From NCBI GenBank assembly GCA_030848705.1, contig CM061244.1, positions 46,789,190-46,853,189 of the forward strand: DNA of 64,000 nucleotides, read 5' to 3'. Origin of the DNA: Heracleum sosnowskyi (taxonomy: Eukaryota > Streptophyta > Magnoliopsida > Apiales > Apiaceae). How positions within the stretch are numbered: the stretch's first letter is position 1; every line of letters starts with the position of its first letter. Position numbers and translations under genes: made by a program. Below the pieces are notes generated by a model that searched no databases, had not been told where the DNA came from, and saw nothing but the letters and a program-made list of their open reading frames with translations. Below are positions 12,295 to 21,681 of this stretch, piece by piece.

Positions 12295-13300
12295 TGTATG
12301 TATTGACATATTAATTTTGAAATATTATTAAGTAAATTTTTGAATACAAAATTTATCTAGGCCATCTGCCATGCACTAAGATATCTGAAATGTCTTTTTC
12401 TTTTCACACAATAACATATTACTCCTTTCAGCATCAATTGATCAAAGTTGCACTCTGGTCCTCAGTTTCATTTAGCTAATTGAAAAATATGTTAAGTTTA
12501 GTAACCAAAAGCACAGATATATTCTGAATTTGCAAATTTTATTAAATTTTATGAATGTTTTTAGTGTGATAAATGAGTTATTCGAATATTGACAAAAGTA
12601 TGTGTTGTCGTTAGTTAATTTGTTTAAGTGTTATAATTTAAGTAAATATTCATTTTTATTTGTTTATGTGCAAATTTAAACCCTTTTTCGTTATAAATGT
12701 AATGTTAAAAGTTTAATAGATGATATTAATTATCTAATCATTTAAGTATTTGTAGAAATATCATTATAAATTATTGTATCACACACATGTATGTATTGAC
12801 ATATTCATTTTGAAATATTATTAAGTAAATTTTTTAATACCAAATTTATCTAGGTCATTCACCATGCACTAAGATATCTGAAATGTCTCTTTCTTTTCAC
12901 ACAATTACATATTACTCCTTTCAGCATCAATTGATCAAAGTTGCACTCCAGTCCTCAGTTTCATTTAGCTAATTGAAAAACAAAAAAAATGTCAGAATTT
13001 TGATGTTTTGAATTTTGTAGTAGTCGTGATTGAATATGGACGTTCATTAGTTTGGAAGAGATAGTTAATAAATTAAGAAGAAAGTGAGTTTATTTGCATC
13101 AGTTGCCTTAATTTTATATGTTGTGTCTGTAATATACACGCTAGCAACCGTCTCTCATTAATTCCATCAAATGTGTGAGAGTCGGCCACCTACACTGTTC
13201 AGAGTATATGCTTTTTGGTTTTGGCATATATAAGGTGTAACGAAAACTAAAAGTCCGACAGGAACGATAATGTTTTAATATTTCGGGTTTAACGATACAG

Positions 13301-13305
<5 letters not shown>

Positions 13306-13373
<68 letters not shown>

Positions 13374-13390
13374 TACACACACACACACAT
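13306..13390. repeat. (TA)n(CA)n microsatellite inside a satellite unit
   Basis: About 27 TA repeats run into CA repeats within the variable half of the third unit. The same position in other units has only 6-11 TA repeats, which explains most of the unit-length variation. Confidence 0.9.
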
Positions 13391-13840
13391 GTATGTATTG
13401 ACATATTAATTTTGAAATATTATTAAGTAAATTTTTGAATACCAAATTTATCTAGGTCATCCGTCATGCATTAAGATATCTGAAATGTCTCTTTCTTTTC
13501 ACACAATAACATATTACTCCTTTCAGCATCAATTGATCAAAGTTGCACTCTGGTCCTCAATTTCATTTAGCTAATTGAAAAATATGTTAATTTTAGTAAC
13601 CAAAAGCACAAATATATTCTGAATTCGCAAATTTTATTAAATTTTATGAATGTTTTTAGTGTGATAAATGAGTTATTCGAATGTTGACAAAAATATGTGA
13701 TGTCTTTAGTTAATTTGTTTAAGTGTTATAAATTAAGTAAATATTCGTTTTTATCTGTTTATGTGAAAATTTAAACTCCTTTTCGTTATAAACGTAATGT
13801 TAAAAGTTTAATAGACGATATTAATTATCTAATCATTTAA

Positions 13841-13845
13841 GTATT
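13841..13845. repeat. target-site duplication of Sirevirus A, left copy
   Basis: GTATT here and at 42433-42437 flank the element. The satellite sequence is continuous when the element and one copy are removed, restoring the 493-bp half-unit. Confidence 0.95.
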
Positions 13846-15125
13846 TGTTAGGAATGAATATCACCTAGAAACTAGACAGAAGGGGGGGGGGTGAATGGAT
13901 AGTTTGATGAATTTTTGCTTTCTTGAAACTAAATGTAAACTGTATATGACTATGCTAAGTAATATGCAAAAAGTAAACAACACGCACAATCACTTTAATC
14001 TACTTTGTATAAGCAAATTAAATACTACAGCTTTCCAAGAAATTCACAATCGAATTTCTGGCTTCTAAACAAGAACAGTTTGTACTTGCTTGCTTACAGA
14101 GAAAAGAGCTTGAGATAAAAACTATGTGTTACTCTCTTACAGCTACCAGTAGTGTGTGCACAATATATATTTTTCTATACAAACTAGGTACACACAATAT
14201 TACACAGCTACCCCTTCTGAAAGTCCAACTTGTCCTGCCATAAGAAGTTCACTGTGTCAGGAAGGACCACCTGCTTTTCGGAATCTTTCCCGTTTCTGTA
14301 GCTGCTTGTCTCTTATCTTTCTCTCCAAGTTTAGCTGTAGATTTGCCATCTGTTCTTTGGACCACCTTGCCAGAACAAATGCTTCAGTATTTGTCTCTTT
14401 TGATTCTTGGTTTTGTACCTTGATTTGTCTTGTTATAAACGGCTAAGTGTTGATATCGTGAACTCCACTTCATTCCTGACTTCGCGATCTCCCTTGTGAG
14501 GACTACGCGATATAGCCTTTGAAGACTTTGCGACATAGGTCATTTGACGACTATGCGACATAGGTCATTTGACGACTATGCGACATAGGTCATTTGACGA
14601 CTATGCGACATAGGTCATTTGATGACTATGCGACATAAGGCTTCTGAGGACTTCACGATCTAGGCTTCTTTGACTTTGCTGACTTCAACACTTCATGACA
14701 TGTGTCTTGAGGACTTCTCGACATAGTATAAAATGGACTATGCGATGTAGCACTTCATGACATAGATATTGGTGACTTCACGACATAGCTTTCTTCTGAC
14801 TTTGCTATATAATGCCTTAGACAAATTTCTGCAACTTATTTCTTCATGGCCTTATTCATTTCTATCCTGCTGCATGAACACTTCTGAACTTCTACCAGGA
14901 CAATTATTCAATGGCCTATATACAATCTAGATGCAAGACACTTTTGCTAAGCTCATTATAACTTTGAGCATACATGATCAAGCTAATGTTCATGAGAACA
15001 AGATAAGTACATATAGAGACCTATACTATATCCCAGTGATAGAACTCACTAGGTCATGTAATGTGACATAGTCACATAGTGTAGGCTTGTTAATAGTGGT
15101 ATTCAGACATGTCTTGAGCCTAACA
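13846..15125 (-). repeat. 3' LTR of Sirevirus A (1280 bp)
   Basis: It matches 41107-42432 along its length. The 46-bp length difference is fully explained by two missing 25-bp tandem units (50 bp), three extra G in a G run and one extra A. A small plus-strand ORF near 14156-14446 recurs in the other LTR and looks like chance. Confidence 0.95.
14526..14640. repeat. 25-bp tandem repeat in the A 3' LTR, about five units
   Basis: The unit is GACGACTATGCGACATAGGT + CATTT, 25 bp, with four GCGACATAGG copies and a final GCGACATAAGG. It is a tandem form of the GACTNYGCGACATAG motif scattered elsewhere in this element. Confidence 0.9.
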
Positions 15126-15137
15126 ATCTCCCCCAAA
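15126..15137 (-). promoter_or_regulatory. polypurine tract of Sirevirus A
   Basis: On the minus strand TTTGGGGGAGAT directly abuts the 3' LTR. The core TTGGGGGAGAT is shared with elements B and C. It would prime plus-strand DNA synthesis. Confidence 0.85.
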
Positions 15138-15278
15138 TTGTGAGTAAGATCCTTAGGCACAATTTCATGTCTGATAACAAGCCTAACTTACATAGAAGGA
15201 AATTAAGTAACAGAGAGGACAATTTATGAACATTGAGATCAGGAATTTGATTACATAGAAAAATTGAAAGCTTACAGA

Positions 15279-17941
15279 CTATCTTTGTTGCTCAGCAGCT
15301 CCAGCTTCCAATTGCTTCTCTTGTAAATCATCATAAATCTTCTTTTTCCTTATCTCTTCTCTTCTTTTCATGTCTATGATGGCTTCTTGAAGTTCTTCTC
15401 TTGCAATCAGTTCTTCAATGAGAGGGGAGTCTTTTAGATCATCAATTGCAGCTTTAAGAGCACTTTCCACTTATGAATCCAGAAACTCCATCCTTATCTT
15501 GCTTATGCCTCCATAAGAATTTTTGTATTCCACAACATAAGGATTTTGTTTTACCCTGCAAAGCCCTTTCTTTCTCAGCTCCTTTGCTCTTTCCTCCATT
15601 TTAGCCATTTCTTTCTCTTTCTGAATTATCTTCTCTTCACTTTCCTTTCTCAGGTTTTCTTCATAATCAGCATGCATTTTCAAGAACCTGGCAATATCTA
15701 TCTTCCATGTCCTTTCTTCTTTTTCTTCAAAATTCAGTAAGGCATTTATCCTTTCAAGCTCATACATATAGAAATATTGCTAGCCTCCTTGCTTCATTAT
15801 CCTTTCTCTTCCATCAGTGTACTTGATCTCTAGATGATCCAACTTCACTTTGACTTCAAAGATCCTTTGAGCCCTCAAAAATTCTAGGGCATCTTCATCA
15901 TAGTCCTCATCTAGTGGAAGCACATTGATGCCAATAACATTTGTGAGTTTTCCAGTCTTCTTTGTTATCCTTATCCTTCTGGGTACACTCTTGATCTTCA
16001 AATGCTTCACAAGAGATACCTTTATGGAACAAGGAGAATCAGTCTTCAGTGCCACATCACTTGAAAGTAGCTTCATTCCTTTTCCCTTCATCCACTGTAA
16101 CACTCCACTAGCTGTGACTTTGTGGAAGTGTCTTTTTGATGTTTCTTTTGTGGGTCCTTCTTTTTTCTGTGGCAATTCAGGTTCAGAAGTCTTAGATAAT
16201 GATTTTGGAGGATCATTACTAACAGTACCCACCCTAGACTTAGAGTCTTGTGTTGTGGTTAAAGTACTGCTAGCAATGTCCTTGACTTGTTGAATTACAC
16301 TTCTTGTTCTCTTGGTTGTTTCCTTTGTCCCCTTAGAATCCCTCTTGTCATCATCAGCACCTCTTGTCTTCTTTGAGGATTTGCTCCTGCTACTTTCACT
16401 TGGTCCATCCTTATCACTTCTAGAATGAGATCTCCTTCTGTAGGTTTTCTCCTCATCATCATCCTCACCATCCTTCTTCTTGCTCTTTTCTTTGACAGAT
16501 TCAGGAATGACTCCATGAATCAGAAAAGATTTTAGAGTGTGAATCATTTCTTGTTCCTCAACTGTCCTAACTCCTTTCTTCGATCTCAGCATCTGCATCA
16601 CCTGGTTGATCTTTGCATTGTTTTTCATTTTCAGGTCTGAGGGAATGACAAGTTGGTCAATGCTGTTATCTTGAGATAGACTTTGGTAGATAATTGTCCT
16701 TGGCTTGGAGATAACCTCAGGCAATCTTTGATTTTGATCTATCTTCAAGTCATTGTATAGACTTTCATTGTTCACTCCATGCTTTTCAATCAACTCCAGA
16801 ATGATTGACAGCTCAGTAAATCTCAGTCTCTCTAGAGTCTGAAATGATAGATGCCACAAGCAATTGTCGTTGCACACCATGATAACCTCTCTTAGATGAA
16901 CATCCCTGATTTTCTTTACTGCAACTGTGAAGTACTTGATGCTTTCCTTGAGCTTCTCTCTGTAGTCTCTTACATCTTCATGAGCATTTCTGTAGATGGC
17001 TTTCAGAAACTCCAGGAAGGCCTCATCATGATAGATGTGAGAACTGGCAACTTCCTGTAGCTTGGCCTCTATGATAACTGTAGCTTTGACAGGTTGAGCA
17101 TTAGGAGTAGGTTGAGCAGGTTGAGTAGCTGAAGTGTCTTTGGGCATCGTGGATGGATAGTAGGTGGTTGTGACTGTGCTTTTCTGACCTTGTGCACTTA
17201 TGACCTCTACAGGGGGTAGGATTATTGGTTTGATTGTTTCTTCAGAAATTTTGCCCTTAAGCTTCTGTTGCTTGGCAGGTACTCCCCCTTTCTTTTTCAG
17301 AATGACCTCCTTTTGTTTCTCCCCCTTAGGCTTGGAATCAGACAAGATGTCTTGAGCTTCCCCAGGGATAGGCAGGTCCATTTGTCTCATCATAGAAGTC
17401 AGCATTTGTTGTTGCACCAGCAGGATATTGGAGGTGTTGTTGCCTTGGTCATCCAGCTTGTCATTGAGCTGGTTTAAGGAGTGAGCAAGCATCCTGTTTT
17501 CATCTTTCAGAGAGGCCACTTCTCTTTCTAGACCATCCACCTTGGAGAATAGATGTTGAGACTTGAAAGAATTGAGAGATTGATCTTTGAGCTTGGCAAA
17601 CTCAAATTTGGAGATGTTTGACATAGGAATCTCATCTACCAATTTGTCACCATATTGATTCTTCCAAATAACATTCAGCATGGCATTAGAGTTGATGTTG
17701 GCCTTGACTTGATTTTCCAATGTAGTAGCCAGTTTCTTGATGTTGTCAGTGACCATGGCTAGAGAGATATCCATCCTGTTGACATTAGAATTTGTTTTCT
17801 GGATTTCTTTGAGGATGCCATCCACCTTGGGAAAATCAGAGAGATATGAGTTTCTTAGCTGAGTAAGGGATCTTTCTGTCTCCTCCTGGATAGAATAAAT
17901 CTCTGATTGAAGCCCTTTCCCAAGATAGTGCAGAGCCTTTA
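15279..17941 (-). pseudogene. C-terminal part of the Sirevirus A envelope-like ORF
   Basis: This continues the ORF interrupted at 32453; the reading frame is restored exactly when element B and one CTTTA are removed. The part is lysine/glutamate/serine-rich with heptad-like stretches near its start, a basic cluster (RRRSHSR, KKTRG), then a more structured segment (MKLLSSDVALKTDS, RRIRITKKTGK). The last ~160 codons look like a charged coiled coil. Two in-frame stops occur (15780-15782 and 15471-15473) before the final stop at 15279. No signal peptide or membrane span is seen. Sirevirus third ORFs are called envelope-like by position; their function is unknown. Confidence 0.8.
17937..17941. repeat. 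target-site duplication of Sirevirus B, left copy
   Basis: CTTTA here and at 32453-32457 flank element B inside the envelope-like ORF of A. Confidence 0.95.
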
Positions 17942-18999
17942 TGTTGGGATTTATGGGTGATAGCATAGAAACATCTTAACTTTGATTGTACTTAATTTTT
18001 TAAATTAAGTAGAACATACTGTCATAGCCAAAGTATGTTCTTGTAATCAGTATGTAATGTTATTCTAGTTGTATTGTTTGAAAGAAGTTCACTTATGTGT
18101 TCAAGCCTCAAAGAATGCTTTTTGGATGACAACATGAATAAAGGTTACTGTCCTAAAGCTGTGACAGTAAGATTACAAGAAGACAGAATGTTGCAAGTCA
18201 CGACAGCATATTCACTCTGACAGCAACATTGGCGGAAGACTACGCGACAGCAACTATTGCCCTCGACAGCAAGTTTGGGATCCTCGACAGCACTCTATGC
18301 GGGGAACTCATACTGTCACCAAAAGATCATTCCTGTGACAGCAAGCTTTGCGGCAAAAGTAACTGTCTCAATAAAGATCCTTATGCTAGGTATCTTTCTC
18401 AGTCAAATCCCGTGACAGTTTAAATGTTCAAGAAACAGGCGTGATGCAGCATCCCTAAGCTGCACCAAGTCTGCAAGACTACGACAGAAGCTTCAAGGCA
18501 CTACAAATCAAAAGCGAATCAATTCAAGAGCAAGGTCAAGTCTTTATCTGCTGAATTGGTTTAGCTGGAAATAGAATGAATCTAGGTTGCTTTCTTTGTA
18601 ATGTATATCTGACATGTTAGCAATTTAGGAAAGTCACATGGGTAAGACAATCTGTAAGAAGCTGCCACTTGACAGTGACAGCAGCTTCACAAACCCGTGA
18701 CTGATAGTGATAGGGTTAGTCCTATACCTTCTATCAACTCATTCTAGAATAGTAACGAAGACAAGCAAGTGTCTTTGAAGAAAACCCGAAGCTCGAGAAT
18801 TCTTTCTTGAGGTTGTAGCAACACTTTGCAAAATAAATAAAACATTTATTTTGTGAATCTTGTTCTTACTAAATACTGTTCGTGATTGCATATATTGCTG
18901 ATAACGTTTAATCTTGATTTTAGTTGTTGAAATTTAGATTGAATTTTATCAGTATTGCATTCATCCCCCCCCCCCTTCTGCAATACACAAGGACTAACA
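17942..18999 (+). repeat. 5' LTR of Sirevirus B (1058 bp)
   Basis: It begins TGTTGGGATTTATGG and ends GGACTAACA next to the PBS. It holds about 16 CTGTC/GACAG motif copies, concentrated at 18140-18420. AATAAATAAAAC near 18833 is a possible polyadenylation signal. A 64-codon plus-strand ORF at 18229-18423 recurs in the other LTR and is not supported as a gene. Confidence 0.95.
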
Positions 19000-19001
19000 A
19001 C

Positions 19002-19013
19002 TGGTATCAGAGC
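19002..19013 (+). promoter_or_regulatory. primer-binding site of Sirevirus B
   Basis: TGGTATCAGAGC, complementary to the 3' end of initiator tRNA-Met, starts two bases after the 5' LTR. This is the usual primer site of Ty1/copia elements in plants. Confidence 0.92.
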
Positions 19014-19050
19014 TTTCAGATTAACATACATATCTGAGATCCCGGAGAAA

Positions 19051-21669
19051 ATGCAGAAATCAAACAGTATCAAGATCCCAGCTTTTGATAAAGAGAACTA
19101 CAGCATTTGGAAAAGAAAAATCTTGTTGTTTATCAAAGCTGCAAATCCACTATACCCAGGTATACTCGAGAATGGTCCTTTCATTCCAAGAAAGGAAATT
19201 GAAGCCACAACAGTAAATGGTGAGATTATTCCTGCACATTGGGTTCCCAAAGATCCCTCAGAAATCTTGGAACCTGAAAAGGAGAAAATGGTGCTAGATG
19301 ATCATTTGCAACTTATCTTGCTCGATTCTCTCACGCTGGATAAAGCCATGTGTGGAAGTGTAATAAGCTGCACATCAGCCAAGGAGATGTGGATCAGGTT
19401 AGCCTTACTCTGTGAAGGAAGTGAAGAGGTTAAGGGCAACCAAAGGCAAATTCTAATATCTCAATATGAGGCATTCATGGCCAAGCCTGGTGAAGACTTA
19501 ACCTCCATGTTTGAAAGGTTCAGTAAGCTCTTAACTGAATTACAGATACATGGCAAGTACTATGACAGAAAAGAATTAAATGTCAAGTTCCTGCTCACAC
19601 TGCCTGATCACCTTGAACACAAGACAACAGCCATACGAGAAGGAAGAGATCTCAACACTATAACCTTTGAGACACTTTATGGTATTCTGAAATCTTATGA
19701 ACTCGAACTCTTTCAAAAGAGAGCCATACAAAGTGGAACAAGGAACAAGATGGCTAATATGTCAAGTGCCCTAGTAGCACATGTGCCAAGGATCACACAG
19801 CCAAGTGAAGTACTACAGATCACACAATCAACCCCAACACAGACCTTGAAGATAGAAGAGGTGGTTGAAGATGATGAGAAAGTGGTACTACAGCTTAAAG
19901 ATGTGGAAGATGAAGACTTCTACACAATGGAGGAACTGGAAAGCATGGACAACCCTACTATGGCTTACATGGCCAAGAAGTTCAAGAACTTTAGGTTCAA
20001 GAAGGATAGGTCATACAAGCCTCAAGGCCAAGCATCCAAGTTCAGCAAAGGAAGCTCATCAAAGGCTGCTGTGGGAAGTTCAACCAAAGGAGGATACAAA
20101 ACTGGATTTGTGGATAGATCAAAGTTCAAATGTTACAACTGTGGTGAACCTGGTCATTTTGCTACTGAATGCAAAAGACCCAAACAGGTTCAAAGATATG
20201 AGAAAGGAACTGGTGGATACTCTAAGAAAAATCAAGGTAGAGCCTATGTGGCTGAAGGAAAGTGTTGGGATGATTCTGATGATGAAGAAGAGGAAGAATA
20301 TGTTAACCTAGCTCTCATGGCTAGTACTGATGAGGTAGCATCAACATCTTCAAGTCAGGTACCTTCGCTTGTCTTACTTGATATGTCTACTGATGAGTAT
20401 AAGAAAACCATTAAAGACTTAAGTGCTGAAATGTTCAATGTCTATACTAGCTTATCTGCTGCTAATGAGGAAATCTCTAGACTAAGTAAGCTAAATGAAA
20501 CACTTCAGTCTGAAAATGATTCTCTTTTTCTCAAAACCAGTTCACTAGGCTCTTTAGCTCAAGAGAATGCTAAACTTAAAAATGAATTAAAATGTGCTAA
20601 GGAGGTTGAGGAATTCCTGAGGAATGAGATTGCTGAAAATGAATTTAAGATTAAGGCCTATAGAAACTCATCAAAGATAGTTCAGGATTACAATGATAAG
20701 CATACAGAAAATCAGTCTGTTGGTGTAGGTTTTTCTTATGGTAGAAGACCTGGAAAGAAAACTGTGATTCAAGATTGCCCTGGAGTTGCTGCTGTCAAAC
20801 CCACCATTCTCAAGAAAGTTAAAACTCCTATTTTCAAACCTGCTGAAATTGAGTTTGATGAAGAAGCCATGCTCATCAAACAAGAAATTCTTGATGAGGA
20901 TGAAGGTGTTGACAGCACATTCAAGGAAGGAAAGGATACTGTCACAATCCCCAAGACAGTAAACTTACCAAGCAATCAGACAGTAAGTTCAAAGGATGCT
21001 GTCATGTTTGGCAAGACAGAATCTTTCAAAGATACTGTCAAGAATGATTCCAAGACAGTAACTCTCAAACCTTCTGTCAAGACAGTAGGAATAAAAGATA
21101 TTGTCAAGGATAGTTCGACAGCAACTTCTGAACATACTGTCAATCCAGTAACTCCCAAGTCTAGAAACAGGAATGGTAAGGTAGGTGTCAATAAAGGAAA
21201 TGGATACACTAATGTTGGAGGTGCTTCTAGGAAACTATGCAATAACTATGGATCTACATATCACTTAACACATGTTTGTAAGAAACCAATTGAGGATAAG
21301 ATCAATGCAACTGAACTCAATGGTAACTTACACAGAACCCCCCTTATGCATAGAACTATGAGTGTCTGTAATAACATTGATTGTATGCCATGCAAAATCA
21401 CTGCCATGAGTACATGCTTTAACTTACCTGTTCTCTCTACTGAAAAATGCTCATACCTAAACACTGTTGAGACTTCTGAGCCTGCTGGCAACAGCAAAAA
21501 GGCCTCATCCACTAAGAAAAGGACCAAGTCCAATTCTAAACCTAAGTGGGTGAAAAGAGAAGTCAAACAGGAAGTCTTTGATAATGCTTGTGATGTTGTG
21601 ACTGAAAGAAACTCAGGAAACACTGAAACTGCAGGACCCAACAAAGATTGGGTACCATATGCAACTTAG
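19051..21669 (+). CDS. gag: Gag of Sirevirus B
   Basis: The ATG at 19051, 38 bases after the PBS, is the first in frame beyond it; the frame is also open upstream into the LTR. The 872-residue product starts with the copia Gag (UBN2-like) domain (YSIWKRKILLFI, ~residues 15-260). A CCHC knuckle CYNCGEPGHFATEC follows near residue 360, then an acidic coiled-coil stretch (~480-560) and a linker rich in DTV/KTV repeats (~620-710). The Sirevirus signature RNGKVGVNKGN comes next. A second knuckle-like motif reads CNNYGSTYHLTHVC, with Tyr in place of the second Cys, so it probably cannot bind zinc. The ORF ends at TAG just before the pol domains, in the same frame. Confidence 0.92.
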   Translation: MQKSNSIKIPAFDKENYSIWKRKILLFIKAANPLYPGILENGPFIPRKEIEATTVNGEIIPAHWVPKDPSEILEPEKEKMVLDDHLQLILLDSLTLDKAMCGSVISCTSAKEMWIRLALLCEGSEEVKGNQRQILISQYEAFMAKPGEDLTSMFERFSKLLTELQIHGKYYDRKELNVKFLLTLPDHLEHKTTAIREGRDLNTITFETLYGILKSYELELFQKRAIQSGTRNKMANMSSALVAHVPRITQPSEVLQITQSTPTQTLKIEEVVEDDEKVVLQLKDVEDEDFYTMEELESMDNPTMAYMAKKFKNFRFKKDRSYKPQGQASKFSKGSSSKAAVGSSTKGGYKTGFVDRSKFKCYNCGEPGHFATECKRPKQVQRYEKGTGGYSKKNQGRAYVAEGKCWDDSDDEEEEEYVNLALMASTDEVASTSSSQVPSLVLLDMSTDEYKKTIKDLSAEMFNVYTSLSAANEEISRLSKLNETLQSENDSLFLKTSSLGSLAQENAKLKNELKCAKEVEEFLRNEIAENEFKIKAYRNSSKIVQDYNDKHTENQSVGVGFSYGRRPGKKTVIQDCPGVAAVKPTILKKVKTPIFKPAEIEFDEEAMLIKQEILDEDEGVDSTFKEGKDTVTIPKTVNLPSNQTVSSKDAVMFGKTESFKDTVKNDSKTVTLKPSVKTVGIKDIVKDSSTATSEHTVNPVTPKSRNRNGKVGVNKGNGYTNVGGASRKLCNNYGSTYHLTHVCKKPIEDKINATELNGNLHRTPLMHRTMSVCNNIDCMPCKITAMSTCFNLPVLSTEKCSYLNTVETSEPAGNSKKASSTKKRTKSNSKPKWVKREVKQEVFDNACDVVTERNSGNTETAGPNKDWVPYAT

Positions 21670-21681
21670 AAACATTCTGTT

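Larger units (their letters stand above)
10555..13845. repeat. AT-rich satellite array, ~1.0-kb higher-order unit, left block
   Basis: The phrase TTAGTTAATTTGTTTAAGTG recurs with starts near 10555, 11603, 12610 and 13705, giving unit lengths of 1048, 1007 and 1095 bp. Each unit has two halves sharing a ~200-bp block (ATGTATGTATTGACATATT ... CATCAATTGATCAAAG ... TTTAGCTAATTGAAAAA). Block starts are near 10732, 11288, 11780, 12294, 12787 and 13389. One half is constant (492-493 bp). The other varies (514-602 bp) with a TA/CA microsatellite and contains a TATATAAGG phrase. I find no protein. Sirevirus A splits the array at 13845; it resumes at 42433. Confidence 0.9.

Noticed and set aside
11084..13404. 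Minus-strand ORFs ending in the (TA)n(CA)n runs of the satellite
   Set aside because: The open frames come from dinucleotide runs and differ between units.
14156..14446. 96-codon ORF in the A LTR, repeated at 41413-41703
   Set aside because: It lies wholly in LTR sequence, changes between the two LTR copies without coding constraint, and has no recognisable domain.
14526..14640. Regular 25-bp repeats as a possible CRISPR array
   Set aside because: Units are directly tandem without spacers and lie in a plant retrotransposon LTR.
18229..18423. 64-codon ORF in the B LTR, repeated at 31686-31880
   Set aside because: It is made largely of the GACAGC motif copies and has no ATG in good context; treated as chance.
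18964..18976. Poly-C length difference between B LTRs as a dated mutation
   Set aside because: Homopolymer length is error-prone in sequencing and fast-evolving, so it was left out of the divergence count.
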